Counted from the first letter of the stretch, positions 1 to 12,319 are shown. The stretch: 64,000 nt of DNA from Paraphoma chrysanthemicola (GCA_020744225.1 JAGMWG010000024.1:248001-312000), one strand, 5' to 3'. Notes: a model not told the origin generated them from the sequence alone. Made by a program: numbers and translations.

Positions 1-1795
1 ACTCAGGTCGAGTTAGAAGATGGAAGACAATCACGCCCAACACGAAGAAGCATAAGCACATCAAGCTCAGACTCATCATCCGAAGCCGATGAAGAAGAGG
101 AAAAGACCTCGCAATACGATGGTCACCGCCCCACGAACCGCGAACTGCGGAAGAGCACCAGCAGATCACGAAGTCGCGGCAGCCAACTATCCCGCCCACG
201 AACAGCAACAAGCACAGGCTTCAACCAGCCAATGAGCCGCACAATGTCACGAAGAGACACCGTCTTATCAAGAATACGCACAAGACCAAACGTCGCACCC
301 TTCTCACATCCACTAGCACATCAACAAACGACTGCAGACGTTCTCGTCGACTTTGAAGGCCTAGACGATCCCTACCGCCCCATGAACTGGCCCACGAAAA
401 AGAAAGTCATCACGACTATGCTCTACGGCCTCACGACTATGAGCGCAACATGGGCGTCGTCCGCCTACTCCGCCGGCACCGAGCAAATCGCGCGCGAATT
501 CCACGTCGGGACACAAGTCGCTGTCCTCGGCACGACACTCTTCCTCTTCGGTTTCGGCATAGGGCCACTGATCTGGGCGCCCTTGTCCGAAGTCTACGGG
601 CGCAGGCTCGCGGTGCTGGGACCCATGTTCGTCGCGATATGTTTCTCATTCGGTAGTGCCGTGGCGAAGGATTTCCAAACACTGATGATTACGCGGTTCT
701 TCGGTGCGTTTTTCGCCAGCGCGCCCGTCACGAATACTGGTGGTGTGCTGGGCGATCTGTACTCCCCTGCCTGGCGCGGAATCGCTATGGCTGGATATGC
801 CATGGCCGTTGTTGGCGGGCCGTGTCTTGGGCCTATTGTTTCTGCTGCATTTGTTGCGAATCCGGCGCTGGGGTGGCGCTGGACGGAGTACTTTACTGGA
901 ATTTTGCAGGCTGTGATTCTTATGATTGATATTGTTTTCGTGGACGAATCGTATCCGCCCAAACTACTCGTTTACAAAGCGCGTCGTCTCCGGCACGAGA
1001 CGGGAAACTGGGCGCTGCATACGAAATTCGAGGAATGGGATGTTAGTATCGCTGAATTGTCAAGAAAGTTCTTGGTTCGTCCGATTCAGCTTCTGATGAC
1101 GCCAATTTGCTTTCTCGTAGCATTGTACGCGAGGTCAGTAAACTCCCTATTCTTACAACCCTCTCTTGGTACTAACCATCCCCAGCTTCTGTTACGGCAT
1201 CCTATACATGCAATTAGGAGGCATCCCAATCATCTTCGGCCAACTCCGCGGCTGGCCCGCCGTGTCCTCGACGCTCCCCTTCCTCGCCATGCTCCTGGGC
1301 GCCTTCATCGGCAGCTGCATCAACATCTACAATCAAACCATATACAACGTCGTATACCACCGCTCCGGTGACCGCGCCGTCCCGGAAGCCCGTCTGCCGC
1401 CCATGATGCTCGGATCCGTGCTCTTTTCCGCAGGCCAATTCCTGCTTGGATGGACTGCAGACCCGAAATTCCACTGGATTGCGCCATGTATCGGCCTGGT
1501 CATGATGGGCACGGGATTCTTCACGATCTTCCAAGCCGCATTGAATTATTTGGTAGATACGTTTACAGCGTATGCGGCGAGTGCGGTGGCGGCGAATACA
1601 TTCTTGAGGAGTTGTTTTGCGGGCGCATTTCCGTTGGTCGTGGGGCCGATGTATCGCAACATTGGAACGGGACCTGCGAGTTCGATCACGGGTGGGTTTG
1701 CGGCGCTGTTGATTCCGGTGCCATTTGTCTTTTATGTGTTTGGGAAGCGGATTAGAGCCGGGAGTAAGTGGAGTAAGGGGAGTGTGTTTGATTAG
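1..1795 (+). CDS. MFS transporter, DHA1/Tpo1-like (5' end outside window)
   Basis: Twelve-helix major facilitator of the proton antiporter type that exports drugs or polyamines at the plasma membrane. The frame is already open at base 1, so the start codon lies upstream; the ATG at 232 is internal. Exons are 1..1133 and 1186..1795, with a 52-nt intron (branch ACTAAC, CCCAG acceptor). The visible N-terminus is cytosolic, rich in Ser, Arg and acidic residues, and is followed by the DPYRPMNWP signature that precedes helix 1 in Tpo1/Flr1-like carriers. Motif A is seen as EVYGRRLA between helices 2 and 3. The substrate cannot be read from sequence. The family call is firm; the exact clade is inference. 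Confidence 0.9.
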
Positions 1796-2291
1796 ACTTT
1801 GACTGGGGAGTATCCGCACGAAAGGATACAACACATCGTGTACGCGCTAGTGACAACAGCAAGCTCGATACTAGAATCGGTAAATCGCAGCCTGTCTATC
1901 TTCAAACAATCTTACATATCTTTCCATCATTTGCAAAATGTGCTGAAGGTAGACACGGTCTATCAAGCTCGTCATATCCATGCAAAACACTTACAGGTAT
2001 AGCATTCTCACTACAACATCGCTCTCGGTCGAACAGCGTGTTTTGAGTCATCTCATACACTCTTTTCTGCGTGATCCAATGGCTGGGCAGTGGCATACTA
2101 CAGGCACGCTGGGGCCAGAGACTACACGGCTAATATTATGCCCACTCAGCGACGTACTGGCTATAAGTCCATCCACACCATCCCCATCTGACCGACAACG
2201 ACATGGGCGAGAGAAACCTTTCATTGTAACTAACGTTCTTGCTTGATAGAAATCATCGTCTTAGCTCGGCGGCCAGACTCGCTACTCGCGC
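1796..2291. other. Intergenic, no gene seen
   Basis: About 500 nt between the MFS stop and the first plausible minus-strand coding frame. Only short, compositionally unremarkable frames are present. It probably holds two converging 3' ends. Confidence 0.5.
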
Positions 2292-2766
2292 TCACGATTC
2301 CAAAACCCCTTCTCCTCCCACGTCTTCCCCGGTCTCGCATCCTCCATCAGCGGCAAGAAAAGAAGATATATTGTTCTCATCGAGTCCTTGGGTAATGTGG
2401 CACAAGGATGTATCTCCCCCTTCCAGCTCCCGGTCAATTTCGTGCATTGAAGGCAAGCTCTGCTCGTAACATGGCCCACTGGCCATGTTGAAGAATCCTT
2501 CCTCGAGATGCACCCAATAAGAACGAAATTCCCTCACTGGGCATCAAATTGTTCCACACTCGTATCCGGCTCTCTGCATTCAAGTGATGCTGCAGTACGC
2601 TTTGGAGCGTGTTTGAGAGCTCGGATGAAACCGCCCCTTCATACAGAATATTGTCTTCCCCACCGTGTTGACCCGGCACCAACACGGCGATTGGATACTC
2701 CTTGGGTTCACTTGTCTCCCAACGAGACGACTCCTTCGGCCCAGTCCTTGCAGACCCCTACAAGGA
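2292..2766 (-). pseudogene. Probable coding remnant or 3' exons of the coiled-coil gene
   Basis: Two minus-strand frames here read like real protein but in different phases. The first is open from about 2766 (just after a TTGTAG that could be an acceptor) to about 2511 and contains EYPIAVLVPGQHGG and SRIRVWNNLMP. The second runs from about 2537 to a stop at 2292 and contains REFRSYWVHLEEGFFNM. They follow the coiled-coil frame that stops at 2836. Either these are downstream exons whose borders I could not place, or a broken gene with frame shifts. I do not recognise a domain. Confidence 0.35.
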
Positions 2767-2835
2767 CGATTCCCTCTGCGATGACATTCCAAGACCTGAC
2801 GAGCTCTTCTGCCCACTACCATCCCGATCCGAAAC

Positions 2836-3645
2836 TCAGGCCGATTGGCGGATCGATGCGCGAGAAGGGGGAGGCTGGAGTTCTGGGGGAGGCATCGTGA
2901 CAGATCCATCCACAGAGCGCTTGCGGCTAGCCCTGGAAATTGGCGCCGTGGGCTCCTGCGATAGTAGTTGTAATGAAGCGGTTCGCTCTGTTGAAGGCGT
3001 TTCTCTTGACGGATTAATCTCACCAGCTGCGAGTTTCCGCTCAATTGAACGCTCAGCCTTGTTCAATTCAGCCATCTGAGTTTTCAGCGCGGCAGTCTCG
3101 GAGAGCTGTTCCCTGACTATCTCCAGCCCACCGAGGCGCTCCATCTCGGTGTTTTGCATCTCCATCACCTTGGTCGCGGCTCTCTGCTTTCTGAGCAGCC
3201 CCATCAAGCCGCTCTCGCCAGCTTGATGTGTCATCTCCTCCACGTCTGTCTCTTTCTCGCTCTTGCCGCGGATGATCTGCTCCAGGCGTGCAATCTTCTG
3301 CTGAGCCGCCTCTAGATCGGCTGTAATCTTATTAGTACGCTGCAATTGCTCGAAGAAGCACTTACCTTGCAGCCCGTTCTTCTCCTCGACGCATTTGGCA
3401 AACAGCGTGGCCGCTTCGGTCAGCTGAGCCAGAGCCTCTTCAGCCACAGTGGGCATCGCCTTCAATTGGGCTATTTTGGCACCCAATACCTCTATGGCAG
3501 CATCATCTGCGGCCCCCGATAATATGGTGGAGGTTGTGGTGGAATATGGACGGAATTGAAGTTCGCACGAAGACCTTGTTATGCTCCTCTTGGAGTGGAA
3601 GGAGCCACCCTGCCAATCGTACGATTTGCTCGACGGCGCCGACAC
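2836..3645 (-). CDS. Coiled-coil protein, unknown function (start unresolved)
   Basis: Unrecognised protein with long Glu/Ala/Lys/Leu-rich helices (for example LEAAQQKIARLEQII and LNKAERSIERKL), so a coiled coil is likely. The frame begins at 3645 with GTG and has no upstream in-frame ATG. The first ATG is at 3456, but the heptad-like sequence starts before it, which points to a missing 5' exon. A 45-nt segment at 3321..3365 has GTAAGT, TACTAAT and TTACAG and is almost certainly an intron; removing it keeps the frame and joins helix to helix. The end is also doubtful because coding-like sequence continues in other frames down to 2292. Confidence 0.5.
   Translation of the reverse strand: MSAPSSKSYDWQGGSFHSKRSITRSSCELQFRPYSTTTSTILSGAADDAAIEVLGAKIAQLKAMPTVAEEALAQLTEAATLFAKCVEEKNGLQGKCFFEQLQRTNKITADLEAAQQKIARLEQIIRGKSEKETDVEEMTHQAGESGLMGLLRKQRAATKVMEMQNTEMERLGGLEIVREQLSETAALKTQMAELNKAERSIERKLAAGEINPSRETPSTERTASLQLLSQEPTAPISRASRKRSVDGSVTMPPPELQPPPSRASIRQSA
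3321..3365 (-). other. In-frame 45-nt intron
   Basis: On the minus strand it starts GTAAGT, carries a perfect TACTAAT branch point and ends TTACAG. It is a multiple of three with no stop, so a plain ORF reads through it. Confidence 0.7.
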
Positions 3646-4902
3646 CGGCGTAACAGGGATGATACGTCACAGTGCGAGATACTATGATTTATTTTTTCGC
3701 ACATAGGCTCAGTTACTGCTGGGAGGCCTCAGAGTGAGGGACAGGTCATGCACGCGCATGAACAGCCATGTGCAGCACCGCCTCCTTGACACCCCTTATT
3801 ATTGAAGCAAAGCACCTCCGAGAGAACCATGAGGGATGTGTATTCTGACGTGACGTGATTGTTGTGTTCCGTGCGGCCGCTGATCCAAGAAGGAAGGCAC
3901 CACCCACGCGGCAATCGTCTTCGACCATCTGCTTCTTTCTCTCGCGCCGAACTTCACGGCTGGCAAAATGTCTCCAAATTTACAGGGGTAGAGGCCCACA
4001 CATGATGCAAATCCGTCCAGCATATCTCCAATGTCAGGGCTTTCAGTGTACTCTGGCGATTGCTCGAGAGGTGCCAGAGTCCCAGGGCAATGCAGAACTG
4101 CGGGTCCGGTGCGCGAGATGAAGATGCTCGGTCAAGATTATTGCAAGGTGCCGATGTCCCAATTCTTGAAGTAGAACTAATATAAGTAGAAGTGACTGTG
4201 ATGATCTGAGGCCTGTACGTTGTCAAGATGACAAACAAATGTCGATGTGTATCGCTGCATTTGCTGCTCGCAGCGAGCATAAGCCATTACGATATCTTTC
4301 TGCCGCTGAATGCGTTCATCAAGTATACTTTCTTCCGCTTTGTTTTGCGCCCCGCTCGGTCAACAAGTGTGGTCCCGTCTGCTCGGTATCGCATGAAGTA
4401 AGCGGCATCTCATGATATCAGGGCGGCCTGCACAACACAATCTTGTTATTTGCAAAGTGCTTCAAATGAGCTGCTTGGCATGTTGGTAAGCTGTTCTTTT
4501 CTGGTCATGCCCGGAGCAATGGTGAACATATGTGGTGATGGGATGTTGCGCGACATCGCAGAACGTGGTCGACCCCTCACAAGCTTCGAATGCTTGCCCT
4601 TGGCGCCAGCTTACCTTGCTTACACAATCGTAAGCCGCATACCCGTCGCTTACTTCACTCACCTGCACTTTGTCAGCTGCGGAGCAATTGTGTATGCCGC
4701 GCGCCCTTAGTTTCGCTTAAACAGGCAAGACCTGTAGGGGTGTGTGCAGCAAGCGATGTACGTCAGCAGCTCAAAACAGATGTCGCGATGATTGCGACTT
4801 TGCGCTGAGAAAGCGTGGAATGGCAAATAAGGAAACATTTAAGGCCAAGGCAATGCCCTCGAGAAAGACATCATCGCAAGCAATTCCAACAACATCTTCA
4901 AC
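3646..4902. other. Intergenic, no gene seen
   Basis: About 1.25 kb upstream of the reductase gene. Several frames of 60-100 codons occur on both strands, but none has splice support or protein-like composition. It should include the promoter of the gene starting at 4903. Confidence 0.5.
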
Positions 4903-6033
4903 ATGTCGAAACTCAATTTCACCCCAGTCATTCCAGCCGGCGAGACTATCCTCGTGACCGGCGCCAATGGGTACATTGCGGCACAAGTCGTGGATAACCT
5001 TCTCGCTCTCGGATACAGTGTGCGCGGAACAGTCAGAAACGTCGAGAAAAACAAAGCTCTCATAGACAAACTGACCAAGAAGCATGGCGAAGGAAAGGTC
5101 GAGTTTGTACAGGTCGACAAGATCACTGAGGAAGGCGCCTTCAATGAAGCCATCAAAGGTACACTTGTGCCTTACCTCCAATGTTTCACTTCAGCTACTA
5201 ACATTGCGCAGGCGTTTCTGGGATTGCGCACATCGCGACCGACACAAACATCCCAGGCGAGCCCGAACCTTATATCCAAAACAACATCGACAGTGCTCTG
5301 TCCCTCCTCCGCCTCGCCACCACCGAACCATCCATCAAACGCTTCGTCTTGACCGCATCCTCCATGGGCGCCGTGCCTTGGAAGTCCGATGTGGAGTACT
5401 CCTTCGGTACGGACGCGTACAACGATGAGTACGTCAAGCTGGGATATGCAGAGCCCCACACGCCCGACAAAGCGTGGTATGTGTACGGCGCGAGCAAGAC
5501 GCAGACGGAGAGGGCTATCCAGAAGTGGATTGCCGAGAACAAGCCGAAATTCGTGTACAATGCTGTTCTCCCGGCGCTCAACATTGGAGACAGCGTAAGC
5601 GGGGCATTTGGAAGTACGGGAGGTTGGACGAAGGCTGCTGCTGATGGGGACTTTTCCCTCATACAATATGTGCCGCCGCGTATGTATCTCGATCGAACGT
5701 CATTGGGTGATTTGACGCGCTGACGAGACTACAGAGCACTTCATTAATACCAACGACAACGCACTCCTGCATGTCGGCGCCCTGCTGCACCCTGAAGTCC
5801 AGAACGAACGCCTCTTCGGATTTGCAGAGCCGTATAACTGGAACTCCATCCTTGCCATCCTGCGCAAATTGTACCCTGGTCAGAAACTTGCAGACGACTT
5901 GCCGGGTCTGGGCAAGGATCTGAGTCACCCGCCGAAGGAGAGGTCCGAGTTTGTGCTGAAGAGCTTTGGCCAAGATGGATACAAGGGATTGGAGGAGAGC
6001 TTGAAGGAGGCTTTTGATACCATTTGGGCGTAG
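4903..6033 (+). CDS. NAD(P)-dependent extended SDR (GRE2 / dihydroflavonol reductase-like)
   Basis: Cytosolic reductase of the extended SDR family that includes methylglyoxal/aldehyde reductases and dihydroflavonol reductases. Exons 4903..5158, 5212..5679 and 5735..6033; introns of 53 and 55 nt with GCTACTAAC and GCTGAC branch points. The N-terminal Rossmann motif is TGANGYIA (about residues 20-27), followed by RGTVRNVEK, an Arg-containing segment typical of NADPH users. The catalytic motif is YGASK. The start at 4903 gives the usual short N-terminus before the nucleotide fold. The true substrate is unknown. Confidence 0.88.
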
Positions 6034-6918
6034 GAGTCGGGTACAAAGAAGAATAGACTTGATGATAATGCGGAGTACTAATAACGAAGAGTACGCCAAT
6101 GAAGGAGTGAACTCCTAACCGAGGCGGTGTCTCATGTGACGACCATCGGCGTGCTTGCCAGCGCCGCTTTATGTTCCCCGTGAACCAAAGTGAAACTTCC
6201 CGATTGGGAAACTATGCCAATTCAGTGTAGGTTACTGCTACAATTCGACGGCGGTCCACGCTGCTCGACGGTTCTCAACGGAGCTTCAGCGGCGCCACAA
6301 TAACGTTGCGTACCTCACTACGCAATGTGCCACAAGCCAATGCGAAAAGTCGTGCAACATGTATCGTTAATTCACTCAGGACATCCTCATATGTGGCAAT
6401 AGTCCACGCATGCGCGACGCGCTTTAAGGATTGGAAGGGATCTTGTAGATGTATAGGGAAGGTACATGTGTGCTAGCGGGAAGCTGATAGTACTTCTTTT
6501 ATATAGAGCCCTGTCTCCTTCCGACCTCCGTTTCCCATCTTCCACCTCGTCACCTTCATCCCTCATGGCTCATCATGCATTTCGCCCGAGACTGCTGAAT
6601 TCTCTTTTCCTAACCTCCAGTGCTAACTTCACCCGGTCTAGCAGTTTACTGGCACTTCGGTCAATTCTAGCGCCCGCCCGCATAGCTCGACCAAATGACC
6701 TACTCAACCTTCCCCATACCCCGCGAATCCAACCAAGCAGCCTCAACACACGCCATATTCTCAGCCAGCAAGACTAGTCGGCCTCGGCGTTCGTACGACG
6801 CAACGTAATCCGCATTCAGTATGCTTCAATTCGCGCCGCAGCCAGCTTACCCCTCGTTCATGCATACCCCATTCCTCTAACCCTATCCCAACCCACCCTA
6901 CCCCTCTCACTCCTACCA
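6034..6918. other. Intergenic between convergent genes
   Basis: About 885 nt between the stop codons of the reductase and the PARN-like gene. Nothing with coding character. It includes a pyrimidine-rich stretch around 6505-6560 downstream of TTATATAG. Confidence 0.5.
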
Positions 6919-8885
6919 CTACCAGTCCGCAATCTTCAACACCGCCTCCTGCGTCCCAAATACTCTCAACGTATTCCCGAATTCCTTCCAAAACGGGCTC
7001 TCCTTGTCAAACCCGGGTATCATTTCCATGGCATGTCTCTCGCTCTGTTCGATCGGAACCCAGCCAGTCTTATCCTGGACATACACGTCATCGGCCCACG
7101 AGCCTGGTGCTGCGTCGGGCTGGGGTTGCCATGTCTTTGTAGAGGCTTCGGCGGCATCGAATGTCATGACGGGCTCATCCTCTGCATGATTGTGCTCCCG
7201 GTCTTCTTCGGTTGCTGCCGGATCCGCGCCAGATTCGGGGTTGAGATCGAGGTCGCGGAGGTTGTCGAAGATGTTTTTGGTCTGGAAGCGGCGGGCTTGT
7301 GTTTCTTCGGATTTGGCCTTCTTCTTTTTGGATTTGGTTTTCTTCTTCTTGCTTGGTGCATCATGGTGTTCGACCGGCGGGAGCGGGACCGGCTTGGTGA
7401 CCTTTTCCCTGCCGTCGCGAATGAAGTCTTGAGGTATTTGCTTGGGTGTGTTGACAGCGACTCCACCTTTATCGGAACTGCTGTTCGATGGCGCAGGCGT
7501 ATCTTTTTTCGAGCGTTGCATACCAAGCTTCGCGGCGAGCCGGATCATGATTGTGGCGGTGAGGAGGCTATCGTAGCCGGCTTCGTGGAAGGCTTCGATT
7601 TCTTGGTATTTCGAGTGATCTGAGTGGGTGACTATGGACGGCAGGGGCTGATTGCTGAGGCTTTCGGCAATCTCCTGGAGTGTGGGTGAAGCGTTTAGGT
7701 CGCCCTCCGCATGTGTGGCGAGGTACTTCGTGTCGACAATCTTGGGGAACAGGTCATGGATGGCATCGTTGAACTCTTGTAGGGTGTTCTGTAAAGCTTA
7801 GCAGTGGACGTGGAAAATATACGCTCAAGCAGCGGAGACATTGCATGGCAGGGATAGCTTACAGGCAGTTGACCTACAAACGTGCGGTACAGATACACAA
7901 TATCTGTAAACATGTTGTGCCCCACCAGCACTGGCTGTCGAGTCTTCAAGCGCTCGACCGCCCTGTCGTACCGATCTCGAATGTCGTGTGAATCCCCACC
8001 CATGACGACTCCACCGCGGGCGACATGGAGAGGATCTGTGCCGTCCACATTGCCGCTGGCCAGCGCCTCAAAAATCCAGCGGAATCCTGTCTGGCGTGCT
8101 ATCTGCTCCTTTACACGGTTCTTGATCCGGCGTGTGTTCTCTGCTTCGCGGACAGGATCGAAGTTGACGATGCGAATGCACTCTGATCGACCAATAGATA
8201 CAAGCTCGGGGAACTCTGCTCTAACCAGCTGGTGTACCAGACGCTTCTCAAACCGCGAGATGGCCTGCACCAGTGGTTGCTCTTTTAGACCTGTGTGAGT
8301 GGTAATGGAGAGTGACTCTGAAGTGGTTGCCTTCCACTTGGTGATGGCCTCCCTGACCCTCCGCACAAAGTCTAGCGAATCGACATCGCCTTCTTTCAGC
8401 TGCATATCCTCGGGCGGATTCTTCTTGTCGAGCCGGTCCCATGTGGCCTGCTTCGCGGATTCTGCCTCCTCTCGTGACAGGTACTGCACTCCATGGGTGA
8501 AAGGTTTCGCCAGATCGAACCCACAGCCAAGCAGGAAGGTCAAGGCACCACTCTGCATGCTGATCTCGCGCTCGATATCCAGCCGCTCGTCCACAAGCGG
8601 ACTGATGTTGATATTGTATGGCCGGAGCACATACTGATTGGCAATGTAGTCGAACCTTGCGCACGTGATTCCTACCTGCAGTATTTGATAGCGATCTGCG
8701 CCTTCTTTGGTCTCGGCATATCGCTCTTCTAGAGTAAACCTCCCACCTCCTGGCCTCGGCTTCTTCCCAGGCAGTCGAGAGGGAATTCCAGACAGCTCGA
8801 GATCGAAAGAGACAAAGTCAGCCTCGGAAATGTTGATGAAAAGTCCGAGAAGATGATGAGGGAATGATGCTGCGTCTACCTCCAT
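6919..8885 (-). CDS. PARN/CAF1-family poly(A)-specific ribonuclease
   Basis: 3'-5' exoribonuclease that shortens mRNA poly(A) tails or trims small-RNA 3' ends. Exons complement(6919..7788, 7863..8885), 630 aa, with a 74-nt intron. All DEDDh residues are visible: D28 and E30 in FDLELSG (the same numbers as in human PARN), the third Asp at about 328 in HNMFTDIVY, and His/Asp at about 409 and 414 in FHEAGYDS. A nucleic-acid-binding insert lies between the first and third motifs. After the nuclease comes a Lys-rich tract (KKKKTKSKKKKAKS), a likely nuclear signal, and an acidic tail. It is head-to-head with the peroxin gene, so the 483 nt between them probably drive both. S. cerevisiae lacks PARN, while S. 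pombe has a relative. Confidence 0.9.
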
Positions 8886-9368
8886 ATTGTCGTGACCAGG
8901 CGACGCGCAAGAGAACGTGATGCTGCTAACTCAGTAAGTCGGTACGAAGACTACCTCACGTGGTTGTGGAGAGTAAAGGACATGGCAAAATGTGCGGCTG
9001 CGGTGAGTGATGAGGTCAGTCTTGATCAAGCGTGTCGAGCACCTCCAAGCAGCTTGACTCTGGCGCTTGCAGTGCGTGGGACAGCAATCAACAAACGGGC
9101 GAGCAATTGTCTCGCCGCGCGCACCTCACGGCAGCAGCGCGCTTTCACAAGCTGAGGCGCATCGTGACTCGGAAATGAGGTCGGCGCGGTGTGCAGGGTG
9201 ACTTGTGACAAGGTTGGTCGGCTGCGGCTCCCAGCGCCAAGCAGCAGATGCCAGCCGAGGTTCAGAATGTTGACAGCGCGGAGAGCGAGGAATGCAACCA
9301 CCGCGACTCCTGCCCTTCCGCTGCGAGCTGCCATATAGACGCGCACGCCATCTGCCGGGGCTGCAAAC
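8886..9368. promoter_or_regulatory. Shared divergent promoter region (PARN-like / PEX26-like)
   Basis: 483 nt between two opposing start codons, so both promoters must lie here or overlap the genes. I see no unambiguous TATA box and no coding sequence. Confidence 0.45.
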
Positions 9369-10719
9369 ATGGCCGCCGCCTATGACGACATGAACGGGTC
9401 GCGCTACCTCTCGTCGTCCATCTCGTCGCTGTCTGCGTCGCGGCAGCAGTCGTCGCAGATCGCCAAAGCCTACCGCCAGGCCGCCCAGCTGTTCCTCACG
9501 CGCCGCCTGCCGGAAGCCCTCTCGACGATTGAGCCCATCATCACGCCTGCGCCGCTCGAAGACTCCAGCAGCAGCGGCTACAATGGCGAGCCGCTGCCGG
9601 GCCATGCTCCCGTGGCTACCGCGTCACGGGGCACGCGCATCAAGGTGTGGAGCTTCTACCTCACCTTCCTGAACTCGGTCGTCGAGCTGGGCGCCGAGGA
9701 GGGCAAGCACGCCTTTGGAAGTGCCCGCTGGAAGCAATTGGTGTCCAAGTGCCGTGACGGGAGTGTGTGGGATGATGTGGTCAGGGACGGATATGCCGGG
9801 GTAGAGGGAGATGTTGATGCAGACGTGGTCGTGAACTTGTAGGAACATCTATACTGACGGCTGATATGATACTGATGATGAAAGGGCCACGCTCCTGCTC
9901 ACACACTCGCCCTCGCAGCGTCTGAACCAGCAGAAGCTCGAAAACTACCTCTCCGCTACCGCCCAACCGACGTTCGACATCTCCTCCCACATGTCCTCGC
10001 CTTCGTACCTGGAGCGCCGCCCCAGCCAGCGCAGCACCCAGAACGGCACCGACACGCCCCGCGACCTCAACACCCGCATCAAGCTGCTCGAGCTCTACAC
10101 CCTGCACGTCCTGCCGCGCAACGAGGAGTGGGATTACGCCCGCGAGTTCATCACCATGTCCGAGGTCCTCGACGACGAACGCAAAGAAGCCTTTCTGCTC
10201 GCCCTGCACTCGCTCAAAGAGGAAAAGGAGGACGCCGAGGCACGTGAGGAGAAGTTACGCCAGCAACAGCAAGAGCAAATGGAACAGCACCGCAAAGAAA
10301 CAGAAGCCCGCCGCCTCGAACAGTCCCGTGCAGAAGACGAGCGCCGCAAACGCGAGGAAGAAAATCGGAGACAACCCAGAGGCTCCGACGAGCGGTTCCG
10401 CAAATCCTTACCCTCCTCGCCTCCTCAACCGTCTCGCACCAGCCGCCAACAACCCGCCAAAAGACCCGTCACCCCTCCGCCGGGCTTTTACAATCGCGCC
10501 TCGACAATGTTTGCCTCGGTGCATTCACTCATAGCGAATACAGCGCACCAAATGACGGCGAATCCCATGACCATGTTTCGCACGTTTTTGTTCTTGCTCG
10601 CGTTTATCCTGGCGATTGGGCGGAGAGATTTGCGGGAGCGGATCACGAGGCTGATCAGGCAGGCGTGGGAAAAGGTGCGTCGGACGGTCGGCATGGGAGT
10701 CAAAGTTTCGTATATCTAG
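9369..10719 (+). CDS. Pex26-like tail-anchored peroxin
   Basis: Probable peroxisomal membrane anchor for the Pex1-Pex6 AAA complex, which recycles the Pex5 import receptor. Exons 9369..9838 and 9885..10719 (46-nt intron, donor GTAGGA), 434 aa. An N-terminal helical segment contains KAYRQAAQLFLTRRLPEAL, the TPR-like start seen in fungal Pex26 proteins. The middle holds a long Glu/Gln/Arg-rich coiled coil (about residues 280-345). Near the C-terminus one hydrophobic helix (MFRTFLFLLAFILAI) is followed by a basic tail, the layout of a tail-anchored peroxisomal protein. The assignment rests on recalled family features. A generic tail-anchored coiled-coil protein is the alternative. Confidence 0.7.
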
Positions 10720-11464
10720 CACGTGTGTCTTGGACGGGGGAATGCTAGATCGTAATGCTAGTTGCTAGTATGGAAGTGTAATCTATTACTATTGGGATAC
10801 GGCGATTAAGTGGGATTTTTTGCTGATGTGATGTGACGTGATGTGGTGTGGTACCTGGTTTTGCTGAGATGTGTAGTGTTGGAGAACAGGGGTCGTGGGA
10901 GTCAAAATCGGCTCCCATGGAATACATGTTCACGTCAAGATTTTACTTTGAAGATCTTCATTTGATTTTGATACGTATTCAACCTAAGCACTTGCATTCG
11001 ACTTGGTTTGGCTAGGCTAATCATCAATATATATTTCCCGACCCCGACACGCTCAATTGTCTTTCTTGCCTTCCACAAACAGAAGTGTCCACTTGTTCCT
11101 CAAAATCGCGCCTCTTAGCCCCGATGTCCTTGCTCGCGTTTGTTTGGTGTCATGTCAGAATTTTCTTTTTGTGGAAGGGAGGAAATGATGTGAGCTTGAG
11201 TCATGTATGCTCGGGATGTATTTTTGGGGTTGAGTGGCATGTGGGGGGGTTTTCTTTTGGAATGTATTGAGTTGATGTATTTCGTGGAGAGAAAGGGTGG
11301 GAGGATGAGAGCAATGGCTGGACGGGTAGATGGAAAGAGGTGTTTATGTATATCTCAGTCAGGTGTAAGAGGATATATCTTATTCTGCATCGGGATTGGA
11401 TCCACTCGCACACGACAAATTCAACGTCTAACTTTCCAAAATCGAAACAAACCCATGTACATGT
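10720..11464. other. Intergenic between convergent genes
   Basis: About 745 nt of 3'-flanking sequence. It contains a short GATGTGATGTGACGTGATGTGG-like run of imperfect 5-bp repeats near 10825-10850 and T/G-rich stretches near 11160-11280. No gene seen. Confidence 0.45.
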
Positions 11465-12319
11465 TTACACTTCTTTCTTCCCTCCACCAAGCGTTTTCCT
11501 GCGCTGCTTGATCATATGCGTATACATCTTGTACGAACCTACCCCACATCAGCTTTTCTCCCTCTTTTTCGATGTCAACTTGTCGCGTAATAAGGGACGA
11601 CTTACCAGGAACATACGCCGCCAAACACGCCCAGAAAATCGGCTTCAAGCCCCACCACACCTGCCCCGCGGGTTCGATTGCGCGGTACAAGAGCCACCAT
11701 TCTGCCGTGATGCCGATGGGGTACAGCGGGTAGAACATGGTGTATCTATTCACAACCAAGATCAGTATCCTATCAACAAAAGCCATTTCGTTCTCTTGAC
11801 ATCATACAAATATCTTGTAGTGAAACATCATGCTACGTACCTCAACCAAAGCAACCACCCTGGACTCCTCGCGTGCAGATTCAACGTAAGATACGCGTAC
11901 CGAATCGCATCAGCCACACTCCATGCTAAGACCAGCGCCGCATACGCGTGCGACGACGCGGTGCTGGCTGGGAACGAGAACCAGATCATCCAGACTTGGA
12001 TGGTGCGCGTCGTGACCTGCAAAGCTGTCGTAGATACAGGGGATCTCACCAGACCTGTACGGCATCAGTTTGCTTGTTGAAGGACTGAGATGGGGGTTGG
12101 ATCTTGACCTGTTGCTGCGTGGATGATCTCAATGAGCGTGGCTGTTTGGATCCATCGCGCGCGAGACGAGGTGGCGGCGAAGAGGGCGGGTTTGCCATTG
12201 GAAAGGTTGGTGAGAGTGGTGTACAGCACGGATATCCAGAGGGCGCAAAATAGGGCGTTGTAGGCTGTCAGGTAACTTAGCCTGAGCGGACTGGCCCTGG
12301 ACCCCTTCGTGGTGGTCAT
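11465..12319 (-). CDS. PHS1: 3-hydroxyacyl-CoA dehydratase (PHS1/HACD/PTPLA family)
   Basis: Endoplasmic reticulum membrane enzyme that removes water from 3-hydroxyacyl-CoA, the third step of very-long-chain fatty acid elongation. Four exons, complement(11465..11538, 11606..11745, 11841..12054, 12109..12319), give 212 aa against 217 in yeast Phs1. The catalytic Tyr and Glu lie in LYPIGITAEW. Several hydrophobic helices are present and the protein ends with a basic tail (IKQRRKTLGGGKK) compatible with ER retention. The longer frame starting at 12337 uses TTG; the ATG at 12319 gives the normal N-terminus. All four exons close in frame with clean GT..AG borders. Confidence 0.93.

Noticed and set aside
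11660..11690. GGGTTCGATTGC, resembling a tRNA B box
   Set aside because: Lies within a PHS1 coding exon and lacks a matching acceptor or anticodon arm.
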